DNA from: Clostridia bacterium
GTDB taxonomy: Bacteria; Bacillota_A; Clostridia; Oscillospirales; CAG-272
Assembly (NCBI GenBank): GCA_017462125.1
Contig: JAFTRQ010000132.1
Span: 41,493 to 105,492 of the forward strand
Reading direction: 5' to 3'
DNA length: 64,000 nt
Under the pieces are notes generated by a model that did not search any database, was not told the origin of the DNA, and worked only from the letters and a program-made list of their open reading frames with translations. The translations under genes were made by a program, and so were the position numbers. Shown piece after piece: positions 8,099-16,436 of the stretch. Position 1 is the stretch's first letter; each line of letters begins with the position of its first letter.

Positions 8099-10363
8099 AT
8101 GATCAGAAGCAAGCAGCTACTTAACGGCTGGTGGGACTACCGCATAGCCGACGGAAAATTTACGAAAAAGCTGATTCCCTACTCCGATCCACCCGTGGGA
8201 TTTGCAGAGTGCAAGCTTGACTTTGATGCGTTGAAATTTGACGCTAATGAGGACACCGCGGGCAAACGCGCATTCCTCGTTTTCGACGGCATCACCTACT
8301 CCGCCGAGGTCACTCTCAACGGCACACTTCTCGGAAAAATGCTCCCCTATTGCGAGTACCGCTATGAGATCACCGACCTGCTGAAAAGCGAAAATAACCG
8401 TCTTTCTGTCATCATCCGTGACACCGAGATCGTCTTTGGCGCGGGCGAGGGCTGGGAAAATTACAGCGGCATCACTCGCGACGTTTATATCGAATATTTC
8501 AGTGAAAGCTTCATTGAGAATGTCTTCTTCCACAGCGAGGTCAGCGCCAAGCTGACCGCCGCCGAGTGCGTTGCCGAGGTCAAGGTCAACAATCCCTCGG
8601 ATGACCTCACGCTTCAATTAACTCTCTGCGACAAGGGCAGAAAAATAGCACATTTTGCTACTCTTCCCGTTACGGGCGAGATGACCAAATTCGCCTTCAC
8701 CCTTAGCAACCCCATCCTCTGGTCGCCCGATTGCCCCACGCTCTACACCCTTGAGGTCGAGCTTATCCGTGGCGGCGAGATAGCCGACAACCACTACCAC
8801 CTCAAGGGCGGTAATGACATCGACAGCTACTGCCACAAGGTGGGCTTCAAGCGCCTTGAAACACGCGGAAAGCGCTTTTATCTCAACGGTTCTCCCTTCT
8901 TCCTTCTCGGTGTCTGCCGTCATGAGATCTGGGGAGAAAAGGGTCACATGCTGACGGACGACGAGATCCGTCAGGATCTGACTATGATCAAAAATCTCGG
9001 CTGTAACTACTGCCGCCTCGTTCACTATCCCCATCGCAAAAAAACACTTGAGATCGCCGACGAAATAGGATTATTTGTTTCAGAAGAGCCGGGACTCTGG
9101 TGGTCGGATATGAAGGATCAGCAGATCGTTGACGCAAGCCTCGAGGTATTGCGCCGCACCGTCATCCGCGACCGAAACCACGTCAGCGTGGCATTTTGGC
9201 TCGCCTTCAACGAGTGCATCTTCACCCCCGAATTCATCAAGGAATCGGGCAGAGTCTGCCGCGAATACGACCCCTACCGTATGGTCTCGGGTGCAAACTG
9301 TATGAGCATCGAGATGACCAAGCAGTATTTCAAGGAGTGCGGCTTCGATTTCTACACCATGCATCCCTACCACACCGACCCCTGGCGAATGACACAGAGC
9401 GCCAAGGAGCTGACCGATATGCCGCTGGTCTTCACCGAGTGGGGCGGTCATCCCGTATTCAACAGCCCCTTCCATATGAAGCAATTCATCACCGAGGTGG
9501 TAAGATTGTGGCAGAACGACGAGGATAAAGAGGTGGTCACGGGCGCATCCTTCTGGTGCTTCTCAGAGATGTACGAGATCAACCGCGCCGCGCCCGCCTG
9601 CTACGACGGACTTCAGTGCGAGGGCCTTGTGGACCGCTTCCGCAAGCCTACTCTCGGTTATCAGGTATTCCGCGACGAGTTTGCGAAGCTCCACGTAAAG
9701 CAGACGGTTCCTTACTTCCTCACAGTTGAAAAATTCCTTGCGGATAAAGGCAATTATACAACGATCGATCTCTCTGCGGCCGTGGAAACGGACGAACAGA
9801 AATCCGATTTTGACGCTATGATGAAAACGGCGGCGGAGCCTATTCCGCGCTTCTATTTCGAATGCCGCAACGTGCGACATATGGCAAAAGGTCCCGTGCT
9901 TCCCGAGGACATCCGCGCTCTCGGTGAGTTGCCTGTTCTGCTGACGAAAAAGCCTGTGATCATCAAGGAAAACAGCAATTTCGACGTCGAGATCAACGCA
10001 AGCACCGACAAGATCCATCTGATTGGTATGACCAGCATGCCTAAGGGATACCCCATCGACGGAGGATTTGGTGAGGAGATGGGCGAGATCGTGGTCAGCT
10101 ACGCAGACGGTTCGAGTGATACTGTCAAGCTTCGCAACGGCTACGAGATCACCACCGCCTGCGCTTGGTACGGCCCCTCACGCATCAATCCCGTAGCCAG
10201 TGAGGCTCCCCGCGCCATCAAGTTCATCAACGATATGGACAGAGAGCATTTCGTGGCAAATCTCTATTCCCTTGCAGTCGATAACTCTAAAAAGATACAA
10301 AAAATTACCCTACACGTCTTCGGAGAGGGCTATAACCTCCTCATTTATGGGGTTACGGTTTAA
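8099..10363 (+). CDS. Glycoside hydrolase family 2 enzyme
   Basis: 754 residues with the GH2 order: jelly-roll sugar-binding domain (about 1-135), immunoglobulin-like domain (about 140-255), TIM barrel (about 256-525), then a C-terminal beta region. Acid/base E372 sits in AFNEC and nucleophile E447 in FTEWGGH, both intact. GH2 includes beta-galactosidases, beta-glucuronidases and beta-mannosidases; specificity cannot be read here. There is no signal peptide, so it acts in the cytoplasm. Last gene of the operon starting at 3225; the strong terminator at 10398 follows. Confidence 0.88.
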   Translation: MIRSKQLLNGWWDYRIADGKFTKKLIPYSDPPVGFAECKLDFDALKFDANEDTAGKRAFLVFDGITYSAEVTLNGTLLGKMLPYCEYRYEITDLLKSENNRLSVIIRDTEIVFGAGEGWENYSGITRDVYIEYFSESFIENVFFHSEVSAKLTAAECVAEVKVNNPSDDLTLQLTLCDKGRKIAHFATLPVTGEMTKFAFTLSNPILWSPDCPTLYTLEVELIRGGEIADNHYHLKGGNDIDSYCHKVGFKRLETRGKRFYLNGSPFFLLGVCRHEIWGEKGHMLTDDEIRQDLTMIKNLGCNYCRLVHYPHRKKTLEIADEIGLFVSEEPGLWWSDMKDQQIVDASLEVLRRTVIRDRNHVSVAFWLAFNECIFTPEFIKESGRVCREYDPYRMVSGANCMSIEMTKQYFKECGFDFYTMHPYHTDPWRMTQSAKELTDMPLVFTEWGGHPVFNSPFHMKQFITEVVRLWQNDEDKEVVTGASFWCFSEMYEINRAAPACYDGLQCEGLVDRFRKPTLGYQVFRDEFAKLHVKQTVPYFLTVEKFLADKGNYTTIDLSAAVETDEQKSDFDAMMKTAAEPIPRFYFECRNVRHMAKGPVLPEDIRALGELPVLLTKKPVIIKENSNFDVEINASTDKIHLIGMTSMPKGYPIDGGFGEEMGEIVVSYADGSSDTVKLRNGYEITTACAWYGPSRINPVASEAPRAIKFINDMDREHFVANLYSLAVDNSKKIQKITLHVFGEGYNLLIYGVTV

Positions 10364-10397
10364 GGATAAGTAGATAACAAATTATAAAACAGCAATC

Positions 10398-10442
10398 AGC
10401 TTGGGCTTCGAGGCGATCAGACTCGAAGTCCAAGCTTTCTTT
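10398..10442 (+). terminator. Terminator of the polyol/GH2 operon
   Basis: A 15-base stem (AGCTTGGGCTTCGAG with CTCGAAGTCCAAGCT, one mismatch) is followed by TTCTTTGT, 35 bases after the GH2 stop. Confidence 0.8.
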
Positions 10443-10470
10443 GTCCCCAATTTAAAAACACGCATTTCTA

Positions 10471-10499
10471 TTGACACGAAAAGCTTTCGGGTGTATAAT
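10471..10499 (+). promoter_or_regulatory. SigA promoter of the ABC exporter
   Basis: Exact TTGACA (10471-10476), 17-base spacer, exact TATAAT (10494-10499). The spacer contains CGAAA-AGC-TTTCG, a short inverted repeat that could be an operator. Confidence 0.88.
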
Positions 10500-10557
10500 A
10501 AAAAGAGCATTTGAGCATCGTAGAAAACGAATTGATCCTTCGGAAAGGAGAACCATT

Positions 10558-12414
10558 ATGAAAAAGCTGACGCAGGCTGTATATAACACGTTCTACAGAT
10601 TCTTCTACTCCTTTGCTTTGGTGTGGAAGAGCACCCCGTTTATGCTGATCTGTATGGTCTTTGTTGCCATCGTACAGGGTGTGGTTCCCGTAGTCTCCTC
10701 GCTGATCTCCAAGCAGCTGATGAACTCCCTGCAGTTGTTCATCGTCGCCCGAAGCGCGGGTGAGGACGTTGGTACCTTTCTTGAGAGCGGGATCCTATTT
10801 ACGGTCATTTTTCTGTTCACGTTCAGGTTGCTCAACCGCTTGGCAGGGCGACTTTCCACCTTCTCCTCCCGCATCATCGGTGAGCAGGTAACCAAAACCG
10901 TAAAGCTTCTTATCCTCGAAAAATCCAAGGACGTGGATATCTCCTCCTACGATACTCCCGAGTTTTATGAAAAGCTTGAAAACGCCAACCGTGAGGCGAG
11001 CACGCGCCCTGTTACCATCCTGCAAAATGCCTTCAAGATCGTATCAACGGCAATCTCGCTGATCTCCTATCTGATCATTCTGATGTCGGCGATCCCGTGG
11101 GCAGGTATTGCGGTCATCACAGTCACGGTCCCCTCTGCCATCATCAATTTTATTTACCGCAAAAAGAACGCCGAATACGTTCGGAGAAACAGCAAGGGCA
11201 GGCGCGAGATGAACTACTATTCCGAGCGCGCCGTCAACAAAGATGCCGCCAAGGAGGTCCGCATTTTCGGTCTCACCGACACATTCATCGCGAGCTTCAA
11301 AAAATCCTTTTCCGCGTATTATAAAGGGCTGAAAAGCCTTATCATCAAAGAGAATATCTGGCAGACCGTCTTTATGCTGGTCTCGGTTGCCACCAACTGC
11401 ATCTGCTACGCATACATAACCTTTCAGGTCTTCGAGGGCGGATTTCTGATCGGTGATTTTTCACTCTACACCGCCGCTATCACCACCATCGCAAACGAGA
11501 TCACCACGCTGATCAACACCTCTGCAACCGTTTACGAGGGCACGCTCTTTATCGACAATCTGATCACCTTTTTGCAGGAAGAGCCCAAGGTCGTCTCTCC
11601 CAAAGAGCCCGTCGCACCTCCGCAACACGGTGTGGGACACACCATTGAGTTCTGCGACGTTTCCTTCTCCTACCCCGGCTTTGACAAAAAGGTACTCTCC
11701 CACGTCAATCTGAAGATCAACAAGGGCGACAACGTAACCTTGGTCGGTCTCAACGGTGCGGGAAAAACCACCTTGATCAAGCTGATGACCAGACTTTACG
11801 ATCCCACCGAGGGTAAGATCCTGCTTGACGGTATCGATCTCCGAGAATACGACACCAAGGATCTTTACTCGATCTTCGGAATTATCTTCCAGGATTTCGG
11901 ACGCTATGCATACACCGTTGGCGATAATATTCGCTTCGGTGACATCGGTCGCGAAAAGGATCCTGAGGATCTGAAGAATGCCGCCAAAAGCGCCAACGCT
12001 CACGAGTTTATCGAGGAGCTTTCCGACGGTTACGATACCCCCCTGACACGTGCCTTTGAAAAGAACGGAACCGAGCTTTCGGGCGGTCAGTGGCAAAAGA
12101 TCGCTATTGCGAGGGCATTTTACGGAATGAAGGACATTCTCATTCTCGACGAGCCCACCGCCGCGCTCGACCCTATGGCGGAAAATGAAATCTATAACGA
12201 ATTTACCGAGCTCAGTCAAGGCAAAACTACCCTTTTCGTTTCCCACCGCCTTTCCAGCGCGGTCAATGCCACGAAGATCATCGTTATGGAAAACGGAGAG
12301 ATCATCGAAGAAGGCAATCATGCCACTCTGATGGCTTTGGGCGGTAAATATCACGAGCTTTTCACCACGCAGGCAACAAGATATATGGCAAGCGAGCAGT
12401 CTGCCGAAAATTAA
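10558..12414 (+). CDS. ABC transporter, fused permease and ATPase (exporter type)
   Basis: 618 residues from the ATG at 10558, with AAAGGAG eight bases upstream; an upstream TTG at 10471 lies in the promoter. The N-terminal half has about six membrane segments of the exporter fold. The C-terminal ATPase has Walker A GLNGAGKTT (about 396), signature LSGGQ (about 506), and Walker B ILILDEP (about 527). Half-transporters of this type dimerise to export lipids, peptides or drugs. It is a single-gene unit with its own promoter and terminator, so the substrate is open. Confidence 0.88.
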   Translation: MKKLTQAVYNTFYRFFYSFALVWKSTPFMLICMVFVAIVQGVVPVVSSLISKQLMNSLQLFIVARSAGEDVGTFLESGILFTVIFLFTFRLLNRLAGRLSTFSSRIIGEQVTKTVKLLILEKSKDVDISSYDTPEFYEKLENANREASTRPVTILQNAFKIVSTAISLISYLIILMSAIPWAGIAVITVTVPSAIINFIYRKKNAEYVRRNSKGRREMNYYSERAVNKDAAKEVRIFGLTDTFIASFKKSFSAYYKGLKSLIIKENIWQTVFMLVSVATNCICYAYITFQVFEGGFLIGDFSLYTAAITTIANEITTLINTSATVYEGTLFIDNLITFLQEEPKVVSPKEPVAPPQHGVGHTIEFCDVSFSYPGFDKKVLSHVNLKINKGDNVTLVGLNGAGKTTLIKLMTRLYDPTEGKILLDGIDLREYDTKDLYSIFGIIFQDFGRYAYTVGDNIRFGDIGREKDPEDLKNAAKSANAHEFIEELSDGYDTPLTRAFEKNGTELSGGQWQKIAIARAFYGMKDILILDEPTAALDPMAENEIYNEFTELSQGKTTLFVSHRLSSAVNATKIIVMENGEIIEEGNHATLMALGGKYHELFTTQATRYMASEQSAEN

Positions 12415-12417
12415 CAA

Positions 12418-12456
12418 AAAAAGCGTTGTGCTCTTCTGAGCACAACGCTTTTTTAT
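12418..12456. terminator. Bidirectional terminator between convergent genes
   Basis: AAAAAGCGTTGTGCTC, loop TTCT, GAGCACAACGCTTTTTT. A and T tracts on both sides serve the ABC exporter (+) and the acyltransferase (-). Confidence 0.9.
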
Positions 12457-13739
12457 TATTCTTCCTTTTTCGTTCTCTTTTCTGCTCGGATCACCTTGTA
12501 AAGCTCCTCTGTGGCAAGTCTTGTTTTTGCCACCACGTCTCCGCAGTTCTTCGGGAAGCAGTAATAAAGGATATTCTTGTCTCCCACGCAGATCATATCG
12601 CCAAGCTTATACCAATAATAATCTGCGTAAAGGCTATATGACGATAGGGGTTTCTGCACATAGTCAAGCTCTCCGCCGCATCCCGTCAAGTGGAAGCCCT
12701 CACGGCTGTGGGTCAGTCTGCCCTCACCGATCGAATAGATGCAATCTGTATCTACCATGGCGAATACGTCAACCTCGATGTCCAATTTGTACGATCCTTC
12801 CTCGATCTCTCGCTTGACGCATTCACGCTCCCAACGATACCAATCGGGGATATGAGGATACTCGGTCTCGCCCTCCTTTGCCTTCATAAATCCTTCCTCT
12901 GAAAGCTCGTAAGCCTTGCCGCAGGCGTGACAGATGAGCTCTGTTCCCTTACCCTCGGTCTGACCCTCTGCAAGACAGTGCGGGCATTTGTACAGTACAC
13001 GGTTGAGGTGGTCCGCACGGAAGGGCTCGTCAATCAGAACACCTTTTTCCTGCTGCATACGGAAGTTATCAAAGGAGAATTTTTCCTTCAAAAGCGCGTT
13101 GATCTCGCGGGGGGATTTTTCCTTGATATCTTCGGGAGAAAGCAGATATTCTGCAGTTGCCTTGACCTCTACCTTGCGGAGCTGCAGATTATTGTACAGC
13201 GGATCGCGTGCAAACGCTCCGTCTGTAAGGATCACCACCACGGGAAGACCCAACAGCTTAATACATCTGCCAAGGCTCTCGGGAAGAGGTGTTGCCGTAC
13301 CGTCAAAGCTGTAGCTTGCCTCGGGATACATTAAAATCGAGGAATTGTGACGCTTGATCGCATATAGCATATCGTGCACCAAGGAGACCTCGGACACGAA
13401 CTTTTTCGTGGGGATGCAACCGATCTGGCGCATCAGCCAATTTTTGCCGATAAATCCGTCACTTGTGCACACGACGTTATATTTTCTCGGATAAAGAATG
13501 CGATTGGCAATCTTCAGATCAATGAAGCTTGAGTGATTCATCAAAATCAGACAGGGCTCCTTCCGAGATAGCTTCTCCATACCGATTTTTTCAAATTTGA
13601 ATTTCGTAGCGATCAGATCCGGCAATGAAAGTGCACGGATCAGAGTGCGAAAGAAAAAGCTGGGGCGCGCAGGCTTCTTTTGCTTTTTTGCGGGCTTTTC
13701 CAACACCTCGCGATAGGTCATGTTCGTCTTGATCTTCAT
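12456..13739 (-). CDS. PlsC-like acyltransferase with C-terminal zinc ribbon
   Basis: 427 residues from the ATG at 13739 (AAAGGC upstream; the longer frame begins with TTG). Acyltransferase motif I, NHSSFID (H69-x4-D74), and a motif III variant MYPEASYS are intact, placing it with 1-acylglycerol-3-phosphate acyltransferases acting at the membrane. Unlike usual PlsC (about 200-250 residues), it continues with a zinc ribbon CPHC...CHACG (about 252-276) and a domain of about 150 residues rich in Tyr and Asp. The extra part is not recognised; it may bind a partner or nucleic acid. Convergent with the ABC exporter. Confidence 0.75.
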   Translation of the reverse strand: MKIKTNMTYREVLEKPAKKQKKPARPSFFFRTLIRALSLPDLIATKFKFEKIGMEKLSRKEPCLILMNHSSFIDLKIANRILYPRKYNVVCTSDGFIGKNWLMRQIGCIPTKKFVSEVSLVHDMLYAIKRHNSSILMYPEASYSFDGTATPLPESLGRCIKLLGLPVVVILTDGAFARDPLYNNLQLRKVEVKATAEYLLSPEDIKEKSPREINALLKEKFSFDNFRMQQEKGVLIDEPFRADHLNRVLYKCPHCLAEGQTEGKGTELICHACGKAYELSEEGFMKAKEGETEYPHIPDWYRWERECVKREIEEGSYKLDIEVDVFAMVDTDCIYSIGEGRLTHSREGFHLTGCGGELDYVQKPLSSYSLYADYYWYKLGDMICVGDKNILYYCFPKNCGDVVAKTRLATEELYKVIRAEKRTKKEE

Positions 13740-13798
13740 TCGGATAGCCTTTCCCTTCAAACGCGTATGCGTCCGAGTATTAAATGAATGTTAACTAT

Positions 13799-13827
13799 AT
13801 TGTACCATCATCCGCGTCACTTGTCAA
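13799..13827 (-). promoter_or_regulatory. SigA promoter of the acyltransferase
   Basis: On the minus strand TTGACA (13827-13822), 17 bases, TACAAT (13804-13799). The remainder of the gap to 14126 is AT-rich with a repeated AGCTGTTTTT motif and no gene. Confidence 0.85.
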
Positions 13828-14126
13828 GTGGAAAACAAAGCGTGTTTCCGAATATCATAAAATTTTTTCTAAAAATTCGATCAATTCATCAAAAAGTGCA
13901 AAAATCGTCTTTTTGAGCTGTTTTTACCTGTTTTAAGCTGTTTTTCAATAAAATCACTTTAATTTATTGTTTATTTTTCTACTTTTTGTTTTCTCTTTGT
14001 CGTACTGATTTTCAACTTTGCATTTATTTGTCGTCATTTAGCCAATCGAATGGATTTTTGAGAGGCCAAAAAATGCGAAAAAAGCGCCTTGCAACAGCGC
14101 TTGAATATTTCACATTTTCAAAAAAA

Positions 14127-14153
14127 ATCTGCCCGCGAATATCGCGGGCAGAT
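14127..14153 (-). terminator. Terminator of the lipoprotein/DUF2752 group
   Basis: Stem ATCTGCCCGCGA/TCGCGGGCAGAT with a three-base loop, followed on the minus strand by eight T residues. Confidence 0.9.
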
Positions 14154-14171
14154 CATCATTTTCAGTTCCTG

Positions 14172-15032
14172 TTAATTTTGGTCAAGGTCGCTTTCATCAT
14201 TCTGCGCCGTATCAACAGTAGTGTGCGCTTCATCAGAAGTCGATGCCTCCTGTGCAATCTCCTGCACTGCTTCGTCTGTCGTGTTGCCTTGTTCGAACGC
14301 ACAGCTCTCGGCAATCAGTCGCTTGCGAGCGCACAAATATGCAATCGCGCCGAAGGGGATCAAGGCCCTCAGCATAAACGCACCGTTGCCATAAGACTTA
14401 AAGCTTGTGAAGCCGATCCACGACGAATAGTTGAACTGCAGATTCACACCGTTTCCAACAGTCAGAATCACAGAGAATGTTCCGAGAATGATCAGCAGGA
14501 TCCACAAAGCCTTGTTCTTTATCTTGCGTCTGCAGCAATCCACAAGAAGAACCACCGCGAAGGCGATCTCTATGATCGAAAGAACACCAACGATCAAGGA
14601 CACGGGAGAAAACTCGGCAACCTGATCTGTATGAGGCGCGATATGAAACGCGGTGACACCATCTATGTCGCTTCTGACACAGGTGACCACCAAAAAACTT
14701 CCCTGCTCATTTGTCATCAAAAATTCTGCTTTTTTCTCTGTCACACCGTTAGTAGTGACAAAGCCTATGTAGGTCTGCTTCAGCTCATAGCCATCTCCCT
14801 CAAAGAACGGAGCGACCTGTTCTGCAAACGTCACAAAATCAGACTTCGGGACCACATCCGCAAAGCAAGCATATGCCGCGTCAGTGTCTCCCGCGTCAAG
14901 AGCGTCCAAAACCGTTACCGTCACATCCTTCAGCTCCGCGCTTCCCTCGCCAAGATCCTCACAACCGACAAGCACCGCAAGGATTGCAAGCAAAAGCGCC
15001 ACACCCACAAAGAATCTCTTTTTCAGCTTCAT
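14172..15032 (-). CDS. Lipoprotein with C-terminal membrane segments
   Basis: 286 residues. A lipoprotein signal with lipobox LVGC (C24) is followed by an extracellular domain of about 115 residues resembling a small NTF2/DUF-like fold (DALDAGDTDAAYACFADVV). Three hydrophobic helices follow between about 145 and 250, then an acidic Thr/Glu-rich tail. Not recognised as a named family. It follows the DUF2752 gene closely and probably shares its transcript; AAAGGAG precedes the ATG. A role in envelope assembly with the thioredoxin lipoprotein is only suggested by position. Confidence 0.7.
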   Translation of the reverse strand: MKLKKRFFVGVALLLAILAVLVGCEDLGEGSAELKDVTVTVLDALDAGDTDAAYACFADVVPKSDFVTFAEQVAPFFEGDGYELKQTYIGFVTTNGVTEKKAEFLMTNEQGSFLVVTCVRSDIDGVTAFHIAPHTDQVAEFSPVSLIVGVLSIIEIAFAVVLLVDCCRRKIKNKALWILLIILGTFSVILTVGNGVNLQFNYSSWIGFTSFKSYGNGAFMLRALIPFGAIAYLCARKRLIAESCAFEQGNTTDEAVQEIAQEASTSDEAHTTVDTAQNDESDLDQN

Positions 15033-15059
15033 GAAAATCTCCTTTCGAAGTCAAATTTT

Positions 15060-15479
15060 TCATTTCATCAACCACTCTTCAAGAAAGCGGTAGATCGCCC
15101 CCGACTTTATATCGAAGTAAACCACGGAGCTTTCGGTAAACAGCAAGCGGTAAAGATAGACCGCAATAAGAAGCCCCGCAAAAATACACAAGGTGATCAA
15201 CAAAGCATTTTGTTTTTTCTTCACCCAAAAGAAGATCAGCATAAGGGCAAAGATCGGCATAGTGACCCACAGGGGATGTATTTCAAACGCCCCTGCAAGG
15301 TCAAGCCGAAGCGCCGCAAGGCAGGCTCGGCTCATCCCACATCCCGGGCAGGAGATTCCGAAATAATACCTGATTGGGCAACCGATCCCCGATACCGCCA
15401 TAAAGATCCCCACCAAGGCGAGGATACCCAATGTGATCCATATTTCCTTATATTTCTTAATAATACTCAAAAATTTCAT
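15060..15479 (-). CDS. DUF2752 membrane protein
   Basis: 139 residues from the ATG at 15479, which has GAGGGAGC upstream. The DUF2752 core is plain: GCPIRYYFGISCPGCGMSRA (about 32-51) with C34, C44, C47 and C53, followed by EIHPLW. There are three to four membrane helices. The function of the family is unknown; its cysteine-rich signature and the upstream thioredoxin-like lipoprotein suggest disulphide chemistry at the envelope. Its promoter lies inside the terminator hairpin of the upstream gene. Confidence 0.85.
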   Translation of the reverse strand: MKFLSIIKKYKEIWITLGILALVGIFMAVSGIGCPIRYYFGISCPGCGMSRACLAALRLDLAGAFEIHPLWVTMPIFALMLIFFWVKKKQNALLITLCIFAGLLIAVYLYRLLFTESSVVYFDIKSGAIYRFLEEWLMK

Positions 15480-15486
15480 AAAAAAA

Positions 15487-15541
15487 GCTCCCTCAGACAA
15501 GTCGATTATAGCATACAATCAAAAGCTTGTCAAGAGGGAGC
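15487..15541 (-). terminator. Terminator that encloses a promoter
   Basis: On the minus strand the stem GCTCCCTC/GAGGGAGC, extended inward by GACAAG/CTTGTC, closes a loop of about 24 bases and is followed by six T residues. It begins just after the stop of the thioredoxin gene. The same bases contain the promoter 15505-15533. Confidence 0.8.
15505..15533 (-). promoter_or_regulatory. SigA promoter nested in the terminator
   Basis: Minus-strand TTGACA (15533-15528) lies in the first stem arm, then 17 bases, then exact TATAAT (15510-15505) in the loop. Transcription would start near 15498, close to the second arm, giving a very short leader for the DUF2752 gene. Confidence 0.85.
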
Positions 15542-15547
15542 CTATTG

Positions 15548-16159
15548 TCAATCCAAGATCAGACCGATGCAATGCTCCAGCGATTCCGCGCTTGCCATGC
15601 CCGGAATGTAGGTATAGAGATCAAAATTACGGTCGATAAAGAAGGTCTGGGGAATGGCGCTGATTCCGTAAGCGTACACCGCGCTGTCCGAGGTGTCAAA
15701 ATATATCGGGAAAGTATAACCGTTGTCGTCGATATATGCCTGCTCGTGCTCAACGCTTCTGTTTGCAAAGCTTGTAAAGCAGACCATCAAAAAGACGACG
15801 TCATCGCGATATTTCTCATATGCCGCCTGAAAGTCGGGCATTTCAAGGGTACAATAATAGCAGTCGCTTGCCCAAAAATTCAGCACGATGGGCTGTCCTC
15901 TGAAGTCCGACAGCTTGACCGCGTTGCCGGCAAGATCGTAGACCGTGAAATCGGGGGCAAGATAAGGGCTTTCGGTCTCGGATTCAAGCGACGAGCCGCT
16001 CTCCATGCCCTCAGCACTCTCCGTACCGTCAAGGATTTCCGCCGATGTCGCATCCGAGGACTGACTCTCTTCAACAGACCGATCACAGCTCACCGCCACA
16101 CCCGCAAGCAAGCCGATCAGGATAAGGGCAATCACTCCCCTGAAAATAATTGTTTTCAT
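15548..16159 (-). CDS. TlpA/ResA-like thioredoxin lipoprotein
   Basis: 203 residues from the ATG at 16159, with CGGAGG eight bases upstream. A lipoprotein signal ends at AVSC (C25), then a Ser/Glu-rich linker to about 65, then a redoxin domain APDFTVYDLAG with active site WASDCYYC (C100, C103) and the cis-proline segment SAIPQTFF. It should reduce or form disulphides outside the membrane. Transcribed from its own promoter at 16288 and followed by the DUF2752 gene. Confidence 0.88.
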   Translation of the reverse strand: MKTIIFRGVIALILIGLLAGVAVSCDRSVEESQSSDATSAEILDGTESAEGMESGSSLESETESPYLAPDFTVYDLAGNAVKLSDFRGQPIVLNFWASDCYYCTLEMPDFQAAYEKYRDDVVFLMVCFTSFANRSVEHEQAYIDDNGYTFPIYFDTSDSAVYAYGISAIPQTFFIDRNFDLYTYIPGMASAESLEHCIGLILD

Positions 16160-16287
16160 TTGTATATCCTCCGTTCCCAAGCACATTCGTTCAATTGAGC
16201 TTTATTTTTTGATCATATTATACAGAAATAACCGATTATTACCAAGACGTAGCTACATAACACAGAATAATCAAACATCCCCATATT

Positions 16288-16316
16288 ATTTTATCATAAA
16301 CACAGACAGTTGTCAA
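16288..16316 (-). promoter_or_regulatory. SigA promoter of the thioredoxin lipoprotein
   Basis: Minus-strand TTGACA (16316-16311), 17 bases, TAAAAT (16293-16288). The leader is about 120 bases; no known riboswitch was recognised in it. Confidence 0.85.
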
Positions 16317-16378
16317 CGGCAAACATTTGGTATTGGCCGATTTTTATAACCGATTTTTTCACAGCAAAAAATTTTTTC

Positions 16379-16407
16379 TTGCAAAGTTAATTTATGTATG
16401 ATATAAG
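16379..16407 (+). promoter_or_regulatory. Promoter of the M6 protease remnant
   Basis: TTGCAA (16379-16384), 17 bases, TATAAG (16402-16407), followed by the strong ribosome binding site AAAGGAGG before the ATG at 16437. Confidence 0.75.
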
Positions 16408-16436
16408 GAAACCACCAAACAAAAAGGAGGTCATTT

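Noticed and set aside
13986..15611. 541-codon plus-strand open frame
   Set aside because: It lies opposite the lipoprotein, DUF2752 and part of the thioredoxin genes, has no protein-like composition or start site, and is a shadow frame.
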